A stretch of 6,541 nt of DNA from assembly GCA_023423215.1 (NCBI GenBank), contig JAFAFZ010000234.1:1-6541 (forward strand). Reading direction: 5' to 3'. A program made the translations under genes and the position numbers. Source of the stretch: Actinomycetes bacterium. Lineage in GTDB: Bacteria; Actinomycetota; Acidimicrobiia; Acidimicrobiales; Microtrichaceae. The notes beneath the pieces were generated by a model that saw only the letters and a list, made by a program, of their open reading frames with translations, did no database searches and was not told the DNA's origin. Below are positions 1 to 4,457 of this stretch, piece by piece. Within the stretch, counting starts at the first letter, position 1. The number at the start of each line of letters is the position of its first letter.

Positions 1-439
1 GGTCCTGGCTGCCGCGCACCGCCCGGGCGCCTCGCTGGGCCCAGGCCGTCGGATCGCCACGACGGGCGTACTGCGCCGAGCCGACGTCACCACGCTGGCG
101 CCGGAAGGACCCGATGCGCTTGAGCCACGCGTCGACCAGCTCGATCGCCTGCTCGGGGGTCCCGGGCACGTCGCGGTGCACGCGGATGCGGCCCACGCCC
201 ACGAGCTGGTCGCCACGCCGTCGCCCGTCGACCAGCAGCCCGAGGCGCTCCTCGACCGCCGCACGCCGCACGACCTCGACGTCCACGCCCAGCTCCTCGG
301 CGGCCTCGATCAGCGCCTGCTCGGAGATGCCGCCCTGCTCGACGCCGTGGTCGTCGACCTCGGCGAGCCGCACCGCCCGGCGCAGCACGCGCTCGGCCGC
401 GTCGCGGTCGAACTCGGGACGCGTGGCACCTGCGGACAC
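1..439 (-). CDS. Hypothetical protein, N-terminal part (runs off left edge)
   Basis: I do not recognise a named family. The visible 146 residues are soluble and highly charged, with no signal peptide or membrane segment. Roughly residues 8-65 read as two or three helices: an Asp/Arg-rich stretch (FDRDAAERVLRRAVRLAE), then GISEQALIEAAEELGVDVEVV. This 'helix, then [I/L]xxAxELGVDxxxVRRA' pattern recurs in many uncharacterised actinobacterial proteins, often as an N-terminal module of proteins with a C-terminal membrane part, which would lie outside the window. The segment around residues 90-140 has a basic, Trp-containing character (DAWLKRIGSFRRQR). An in-frame TAG at 451-449 leaves only GTG at 445 or GTG at 439 as nearby starts. 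I prefer 439 because TAGCCT lies exactly 6 nt upstream and no Shine-Dalgarno is visible. The gene follows hemL on the same strand after about 55 nt, so partial co-transcription is possible. The reading frame is sound; the function is unknown. Confidence 0.7.
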   Translation of the reverse strand, partial: MSAGATRPEFDRDAAERVLRRAVRLAEVDDHGVEQGGISEQALIEAAEELGVDVEVVRRAAVEERLGLLVDGRRRGDQLVGVGRIRVHRDVPGTPEQAIELVDAWLKRIGSFRRQRGDVGSAQYARRGDPTAWAQRGARAVRGSQD

Positions 440-451
440 GGTCACAGGCTA
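440..451 (-). promoter_or_regulatory. Probable -10 element for a leaderless transcript of the left-edge gene
   Basis: On the minus strand TAGCCT (451-446) matches the actinobacterial TANNNT -10 pattern. It is followed by exactly 6 nt and then GTG (439), so transcription would start on the start codon itself. No purine-rich Shine-Dalgarno lies just upstream. No convincing -35 is seen, which is common for this promoter type. This is inference from spacing only. Confidence 0.45.
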
Positions 452-473
452 GGGGCGACCGGCTGCGGGCGGA

Positions 474-491
474 CCTCGCGGTTCCTCGCGG
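474..491. repeat. Direct repeat CCTCGCGG x2, 10-bp period, upstream of the left-edge gene
   Basis: CCTCGCGG occurs at 474-481 and again at 484-491, separated by TT, so the period is 10 bp, about one helical turn. It lies in the gap between the hemL stop and the next gene. Relative to the inferred start at 439 it covers about -35 to -52, where a regulator would bind. It could be a small operator, or chance in GC-rich DNA. Confidence 0.4.
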
Positions 492-497
492 CTCGGC

Positions 498-1796
498 TCA
501 GGCGAGCGGGGGCAGCGTGGCGGCGACCTCGTGGGCCGCCTCGATCGTGATGCGCAGGTCGTCGTCGGTGTGGGCGAGCGAGGGGAAGCTGACCTCCCAC
601 GGCCCCGGCGCGAACGCGATGCCGCGGTCGAGCATGCCGTGGAACCATCCGGCGTAGCGGCCGAGCGACACCGAGGCCGCCGCCGTCGCGTAGTCGACCG
701 GCTGCGTGTCGCCGAAGAAAAGGCCCACGAGCGGTCCGACCCGCGGCACCACCACGGGCACGCCGGCGGCGTCGAACGCGGCTCGCAACCCCGAGGCCAG
801 CACCTCGGCGTTGTCGCTCAGGTGCACGTACGCCGCGGCGTCGAGCTGGTACAGCACCGCACGTCCGGCGGCGGTGGCGAGCGGGTTCCCCGACAGCGTG
901 CCGGCCTGGTACACGGGCCCGAGCGGCGCCAGCTGCGCCATGATCGACCGGGACGAGCCGAAGGCGCCGACGGGCAGGCCGCCGCCGATGATCTTGCCGA
1001 AGCACCAGATGTCCGGCGTCACGCCCGACCACTCGGTGGCCCCGCCCACGCCCAGGCGGAACCCGGTGATGACCTCGTCGAAGAGCAGCAGCGCGCCGAC
1101 CCGATCGCACTCGGCGCGCAGGCCGTGCAGGAACGCGGGCTCGGGCGGCACCAGGCCCATGTTGGCGGCCACCGGTTCGACGATCACGACCGCGACATCG
1201 CGGTCCAGGACGGGCACGACGTTGTAGGGCAGGACCACGGTGTCGGCCACCGCGCCCTCGGGCACGCCGGCCGAGTCCGGCGACGTGCCGGTCTCCATCG
1301 CGCCCTCGGCGACGCCGGAACCGGCCGACGCGAGCAGCGCGTCGGAGTGGCCGTGGTAGTTGCCCTCGAACTTCACCAGCTTGGTGCGGCCCGTCGCCCC
1401 GCGGGCCAGCCGGATGGCCGACATCGTCGCCTCGGTGCCCGAGCTGACCAGGCGGACCTGCTCCATGCCGGGCACGCGCGCGCAGAGCTGTTCGGCCAGC
1501 TCGACCTCGCCCGGCGTCGGCGCCCCGTACGTCGTGCCCAACGTCGCGGCGCGCTGGATGGTCTCGATGACCACCGGGTGCGCGTGGCCGAGGATCGACG
1601 CGCCGTAGCTCTGCACGTAGTCGACGAACCGGTTGCCCTCGACGTCCCACACGTACGCGCCCTCGGCGCGAGCGACGAAGTACGGCGTGCCGCCCACGGA
1701 GCGGAACGCGCGCACGGGCGAGTTCACCCCGCCGGGGATGTGCTCGAGCCCGCGGCGGTACCACTCGTCGTTCGTGGTGGTCGATCGCTCCGTCAC
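498..1796 (-). CDS. hemL: Glutamate-1-semialdehyde 2,1-aminomutase
   Basis: This PLP enzyme of aminotransferase class III converts glutamate-1-semialdehyde to 5-aminolevulinate, the last step of the cytoplasmic C5 pathway. The 432-residue length is normal. Visible signatures are the N-terminal PGGVNSPVRAF (21-31), the phosphate-binding SSGTEA (118-123), GNYHGH (145-150), the PLP-ring Asp in LLFDEVITGFR (D240), and the Schiff-base lysine in FGKIIGGGLPVGAFG (K268). A C-terminal YQAGTLSGNP (296-305) closes the active site. GTG at 1796 is the start. It overlaps the hemB stop in GTGA (4 bp) and has GGAGG 7 nt upstream inside hemB, so the two genes are translationally coupled. A C5 enzyme here, with no ALA synthase visible, fits glutamate-derived tetrapyrroles. 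All key residues are present and I see nothing broken. Confidence 0.97.
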   Translation of the reverse strand: MTERSTTTNDEWYRRGLEHIPGGVNSPVRAFRSVGGTPYFVARAEGAYVWDVEGNRFVDYVQSYGASILGHAHPVVIETIQRAATLGTTYGAPTPGEVELAEQLCARVPGMEQVRLVSSGTEATMSAIRLARGATGRTKLVKFEGNYHGHSDALLASAGSGVAEGAMETGTSPDSAGVPEGAVADTVVLPYNVVPVLDRDVAVVIVEPVAANMGLVPPEPAFLHGLRAECDRVGALLLFDEVITGFRLGVGGATEWSGVTPDIWCFGKIIGGGLPVGAFGSSRSIMAQLAPLGPVYQAGTLSGNPLATAAGRAVLYQLDAAAYVHLSDNAEVLASGLRAAFDAAGVPVVVPRVGPLVGLFFGDTQPVDYATAAASVSLGRYAGWFHGMLDRGIAFAPGPWEVSFPSLAHTDDDLRITIEAAHEVAATLPPLA

Positions 1797-2773
1797 TGGA
1801 AGGCCTCCGCCAGCTGCTTCGTGAAGTAGGTGAGCACGAAGTCCGCGCCCGCCCGCTTGATCGCGGTGATCTGCTCGAGCGCGACGGCGTCGCCGTCGAT
1901 CCAGCCGCGCTCCGCCGCCGCGTGCACCATCGCATACTCACCGGACACGTGGTACGCGGCGAGCGGCACGTCGACCTCGGCGCGGGCGTGGGTCAGCACG
2001 TCCAGGTAGGTCAGCGCCGGCTTCACCATCACCATGTCGGCGCCCTCGGCGACGTCCTCGCGGATCTCCTGGAGCGATTCGCGCACGTTGCGGAAGTCCT
2101 GCTGGTACGCGGTGCGATCGCCGCCGTCCACGATCTCGACGTCGACCGCGTCGCGGAACGGCCCGTAGAGGCCCGAGGCGTACTTGGCCGAGTAGGCGAG
2201 GATCGACACCTCGTCGAAGCCGTCCTCGTCGAGGGCGTCGCGGATGGCCATGACCTGTCCGTCCATCATCCCCGAGGGTGCGCAGACGTCGACACCGGCC
2301 TCGGCCTGCGCCAGGGCGACCTCGGCGTAGCGCTCGAGGGTCGCGTCGTTGTCGACCGTGCCCGCCGGGGTCAGCAGGCCGCAGTGTCCGTGGTCGGTGT
2401 ACTCGTCCAGGCACAGGTCGGCCATCAGGACGACCTGGTCACCCAGGTCGTCGCGCAGCTCGCGCAGGGCGATCTGCACGATGCCGTCGGGATCCGAGGC
2501 ACCGGTGCCCTCGGCGTCCTTCGACTCGGGGACCCCGAACAGGATCACCGCGTCGACGCCCAGGTCCACGAGCTCGGCGACCTCACGCCGCAACGACGTC
2601 CGGGTGTGCTGGAACACGCCAGGGAGCGACGTGATCGGCTGGGGCTCGTCGATGCCCTCGCGCACGAACAGCGGGGCGACCAGGTCGTCGACGCCGAGCC
2701 GGGTCTCCGCGACGAGGCGCCGCAGGGCGGGGGTGCGGCGCAGGCGCCGCAGGCGTTGCTGGGGGAACGTCAC
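1793..2773 (-). CDS. hemB: Porphobilinogen synthase (delta-aminolevulinic acid dehydratase)
   Basis: This cytoplasmic enzyme condenses two 5-aminolevulinates to porphobilinogen. The 326-residue length is typical. The N-terminus (RLRRLRRTPALRRLVAET, from residue 7) matches the family. The two Schiff-base lysines sit in YSAKYASGLYGPFRDA (K197) and VMVKPALTYLD (K251), and VSGEYAM (276-282) is the conserved substrate-site loop. The metal-site stretch is DLCLDEYTDHGHCG (119-132). It keeps C121 and C131 of the zinc site but has D123 in place of the middle cysteine. GTG at 2773 is the only sensible start, because an in-frame TAG lies four codons upstream (2785-2783). The gene leads a hemB-hemL pair with a 4-bp overlap, and it is divergent from the SGNH-lipoprotein gene across 153 bp. 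Identity is certain; metal preference is open. Confidence 0.97.
   Translation of the reverse strand: MTFPQQRLRRLRRTPALRRLVAETRLGVDDLVAPLFVREGIDEPQPITSLPGVFQHTRTSLRREVAELVDLGVDAVILFGVPESKDAEGTGASDPDGIVQIALRELRDDLGDQVVLMADLCLDEYTDHGHCGLLTPAGTVDNDATLERYAEVALAQAEAGVDVCAPSGMMDGQVMAIRDALDEDGFDEVSILAYSAKYASGLYGPFRDAVDVEIVDGGDRTAYQQDFRNVRESLQEIREDVAEGADMVMVKPALTYLDVLTHARAEVDVPLAAYHVSGEYAMVHAAAERGWIDGDAVALEQITAIKRAGADFVLTYFTKQLAEAFQ
1804..1808 (-). promoter_or_regulatory. Ribosome-binding site of hemL inside the end of hemB
   Basis: GGAGG reads on the minus strand with 7 nt to the hemL GTG at 1796. It lies within the last hemB codons, which supports this start and coupled translation of hemL with hemB. 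Confidence 0.7.
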
Positions 2774-2785
2774 CGCCGGATCCTA
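2774..2785 (-). promoter_or_regulatory. Probable -10 element for a leaderless hemB transcript
   Basis: TAGGAT (2785-2780) fits TANNNT and is followed by 6 nt and the hemB GTG at 2773, the same geometry as at the left-edge gene. The TAG in it is also the in-frame stop that fixes the hemB start. The same bases contain AGGA, 7 nt from GTG, so an ordinary short Shine-Dalgarno is the competing reading. No clear -35 is seen. Confidence 0.45.
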
Positions 2786-2826
2786 CGGCAGGCTCTGTCG
2801 CACGACCCCGACGCGACCGACCCGCT

Positions 2827-2856
2827 GGGACCGCTGCCGATGAGCAGGACTACGGT
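2827..2856 (+). promoter_or_regulatory. Weak candidate promoter of the SGNH-lipoprotein gene
   Basis: GGGACC (2827-2832, sharing GAC with TTGACA) is followed by an 18-nt spacer and TACGGT (2851-2856, TANNNT). This would start RNA near 2863, just before the first leader hairpin, and give a leader of about 64 nt. The match is loose and could be chance. The divergent hemB start lies 54 bp away on the other strand. Confidence 0.3.
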
Positions 2857-2865
2857 GGTCGACGT

Positions 2866-2884
2866 CGTCCGGTGGCTCCGGACG
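2866..2884 (+). other. Leader stem-loop 1 ahead of the SGNH-lipoprotein gene
   Basis: CGTCCGG (2866-2872) and CCGGACG (2878-2884) form a perfect 7-bp stem with a 5-nt loop, TGGCT. It lies in the hemB/lipoprotein divergent gap, so it may act as an RNA hairpin in the lipoprotein leader or as a DNA inverted-repeat operator. There is no U-run, so it is not a classic terminator. Confidence 0.5.
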
Positions 2885-2909
2885 TGGGGTCCGACGGGGC
2901 GGACCACCA
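2885..2909 (+). other. Leader stem-loop 2 next to the ribosome-binding site
   Basis: GGTCCG (2888-2893) pairs with CGGACC (2900-2905) around the loop ACGGGG. TGG (2885-2887) pairs with CCA (2907-2909), leaving one bulged A (2906), for 9 bp in total. It starts directly after stem-loop 1 and ends 2 nt before the GGGAGG ribosome-binding site. Its left arm can instead pair with the right arm of stem-loop 1. Confidence 0.5.
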
Positions 2910-2911
2910 GC

Positions 2912-2923
2912 GGGAGGAGAGGA
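2912..2923 (+). promoter_or_regulatory. Strong ribosome-binding site of the SGNH-lipoprotein gene
   Basis: GGGAGGAGAGGA is purine-only. AGGAG (2915-2919) is 7 nt from ATG at 2927. This decides the start against the in-frame upstream ATG at 2840, which has no comparable site and would bury the signal peptide. Confidence 0.85.
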
Positions 2924-2926
2924 CCG

Positions 2927-3715
2927 ATGGCGGGAGCAGTCCGTGCACGTGCACGTCGAACGGCCGCGGCGGCGTGCGCGGCCGTCGTGGCGGTGGGCGC
3001 GGTGGGGTGCACCACCGCCCCGGCGTACGTGCCGCCCATCGAGTACGAGGTCGACTACACGCCGCGCTGCGACGCCGCGGATCCGGCCGACTGCGTCGAC
3101 CTGCTGGTGTTCGGCGACTCGCTGTCCTACAACCCGGGCCGGGCCGCCATGACGCGCTGGCAGGACCTGCTCGCCACGCACCTCGCCGGCGGCGATCGGG
3201 ACGCGGTCGTGCGTCGCTACTTCGACGGCACGATCACCGGTCAGGGCGCGGTCACCCAGTGGGACTACGCACGAGCGGGCTTCTCGGCCGGCATGTGGGT
3301 GAACCACCCGCGGTTCCAGCCGCCGCCCGAGGCCCTCGGGCACCAGGCCCTGCTGGTGCTGGCGCTCGGCGTCAACGACGAGGGCCAGCACGTGACCCCG
3401 ACCCGCTACCGCGAGGCGCTGCACGAGCTGCTGGACCTGTACCCCGCGGACCGGTGCGTCGTCGTCGGGCACTGGGAGTGGGCCATCGCGCACCAGCCCA
3501 CCTCGCACGTGGAGTTCGTGTACTTCGCCCCCGAGTACCGGGCGCAGGCCGAAGCGGTCGCGGCGGAGCGTGGCTGCACCTACATCGACATGACCGACAT
3601 GGTCCCCGCCGGCACCGCGACCATCCCGTGGTCCTACGACGGGCTCCACCTGTCCGACCGCGGACACGCGGAGCTGGCCGAGATGGTCATCGCCGCACTG
3701 GACGCCGAGGGCTGA
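2927..3715 (+). CDS. SGNH/GDSL-type hydrolase, probable secreted lipoprotein
   Basis: This is a 262-residue predicted extracytoplasmic esterase, lipase or deacetylase; the substrate is unknown. The N-terminus has a basic region (RARARR, 6-11), an Ala/Val-rich hydrophobic core and AVGC with C28, an acceptable lipobox, so it is probably a membrane-anchored lipoprotein. A variant of simple Sec secretion is possible. The SGNH blocks are in order: FGDS with nucleophile S65 (block I), ARAGFS with G118 (block II), LGVND with N150 (block III), and DGLHLSDRGH with D238 and H241 (block V). The putative catalytic set is therefore complete. Cysteines 48 and 56 could form a disulfide in the mature protein, and C177 and C217 a second. 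It is the only plus-strand gene and sits between two tetrapyrrole blocks, so a role in heme synthesis is unlikely. It has its own strong ribosome-binding site and structured leader, and it converges on the HAD gene with 40 bp between them. Confidence 0.85.
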   Translation: MAGAVRARARRTAAAACAAVVAVGAVGCTTAPAYVPPIEYEVDYTPRCDAADPADCVDLLVFGDSLSYNPGRAAMTRWQDLLATHLAGGDRDAVVRRYFDGTITGQGAVTQWDYARAGFSAGMWVNHPRFQPPPEALGHQALLVLALGVNDEGQHVTPTRYREALHELLDLYPADRCVVVGHWEWAIAHQPTSHVEFVYFAPEYRAQAEAVAAERGCTYIDMTDMVPAGTATIPWSYDGLHLSDRGHAELAEMVIAALDAEG

Positions 3716-3768
3716 GCGCCCGGGGCGCCGGCGACCCGACTGCGGTCCCCTGCGCTCAGCCGCCGGCG
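3716..3768. terminator. Possible bidirectional terminator in the convergent gap
   Basis: The 40-bp gap between the convergent stops holds GCGCC (3716-3720)/GGCGC (3724-3728), a 5-bp hairpin with a 3-nt loop. CGCCGGCG also occurs at 3726-3733 and 3761-3768, and the two copies could pair as an 8-bp stem across 27 nt. The second copy lies in the last HAD codons. There is no U-tract on either strand. Position is the main support. Confidence 0.25.
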
Positions 3769-4457
3769 GGGACGAGGGCGCCGAGCCGCTCCGGGGTGAG
3801 CTCGGCGCAGCTGTCGACGCGCAGGTCGGCGTGCGAGAAGTCCATCACCCGCGTCATGGAGCTGGGCACCGCCACGGCGACCATCCCGGCCGCCCGGGCG
3901 GCGCGCACGCCGTGGATCGAGTCCTCGATCGCCACCGACCGGGCCGGCGACACCCCGAGCCGCTCGCACGCCAGCAGGTAGACCGCGGGATCCGGCTTCG
4001 TGCGCGGCACCTGGTCGCCGCTGCACACCGTCGCGAAGCGGTCCCACAGACCTCGCTCACGCAGGTGCGTGCCCACCCAGTCCATCGGCGACGAGGACGC
4101 CACGGCCAGCGGCACGCCTGCGTGGGCCAGCGCGTCGAACAGCTCGAGCACGCCGGGCTGCAGCGTCATGGCCGCGGTGCAGCGGTGGTTCGCGTCACGC
4201 CGTCGTGGCACCCACTCGTCGCGGTCGATCGGCCAGCCGAGCTGCGCCTCGAGCAGGTCCGCCCAGTACGGGTGGTCGATGTCGCCGATGAAGGTGCGCC
4301 ACAGGTCGAGCGAGAGCTCCTGCCCGTGCGCGGCGAACACCTCGGCGATCGTCGTGTACTCGCACCACTCGGTGTCCAGGAGGCGGCCGTCCAAGCCGAA
4401 CACGACGGCGTCGGGCAGCGGGACGCCGCCGTCGACACCGACGGGTGCGCCGCTCAC
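3756..4457 (-). CDS. HAD-superfamily hydrolase with degenerate motif I (nucleophile Asp replaced)
   Basis: This 233-residue protein has the layout of beta-phosphoglucomutase-like HAD phosphatases: motif I near residue 20, a helical cap at about 31-95, then the core. Motif II is LAVASSSP (S121), motif III is RTKPDPAVY (K154), and motif IV is VAIEDSIHG (E178, D179). Motif I should read DxDGT; here it is VVFGLDGRLLDTE, with G21 where the nucleophilic aspartate belongs and R25 for the usual Thr, while the acid/base D23 stays. As read, it should not form the phospho-aspartyl intermediate, although the frame is open throughout and the rest looks well conserved. GTG at 4457 overlaps the SUMT-HemD stop (GTGA, 4 bp), so the gene ends a hemC-SUMT/HemD-HAD unit and is translationally coupled. 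No strong Shine-Dalgarno is seen. Substrate or partner is unknown. A link to tetrapyrrole metabolism rests only on position. Confidence 0.9.
   Translation of the reverse strand: MSGAPVGVDGGVPLPDAVVFGLDGRLLDTEWCEYTTIAEVFAAHGQELSLDLWRTFIGDIDHPYWADLLEAQLGWPIDRDEWVPRRRDANHRCTAAMTLQPGVLELFDALAHAGVPLAVASSSPMDWVGTHLRERGLWDRFATVCSGDQVPRTKPDPAVYLLACERLGVSPARSVAIEDSIHGVRAARAAGMVAVAVPSSMTRVMDFSHADLRVDSCAELTPERLGALVPAGG

Noticed and set aside
531..1829. A 432-codon plus-strand frame across hemL
   Set aside because: It is the antisense shadow of hemL, with His/Arg-rich nonsense composition and no start signals.
442..1941. A 499-codon minus-strand frame overlapping hemL
   Set aside because: Its Arg/Ala-rich translation matches no fold, and it is a frame-shifted shadow of hemL and the end of hemB.
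2840..2842. Upstream in-frame ATG as a start for the SGNH lipoprotein
   Set aside because: It has no RBS, would put 29 extra residues before a good signal peptide, and lies ahead of both leader hairpins. ATG 2927 has a strong RBS.
2774..2926. Cobalamin or other known riboswitch in the hemB/lipoprotein gap
   Set aside because: The gap is too short for a B12 riboswitch and shows no conserved B12-box-like core; only two simple hairpins are present.
1922..3715. A 597-codon plus-strand open frame running antisense through hemB into the lipoprotein gene
   Set aside because: Only the part from 2927 is real. The rest lacks an RBS, has low-complexity Val/Gln/His/Asp-rich translation, and lies opposite an unmistakable hemB. 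Long antisense frames are expected in GC-rich DNA.
3716..3755. Classical intrinsic terminator between the convergent genes
   Set aside because: There is no U-run on either strand and the best hairpin has a 5-bp stem with a tight loop, so only a low-confidence candidate is listed.
3756..4457. Calling the HAD gene a pseudogene
   Set aside because: There is no frameshift or internal stop, length and motifs II-IV are normal, and it is translationally coupled. Only motif I is altered, so it is listed as a coding gene with a possible loss of catalysis.
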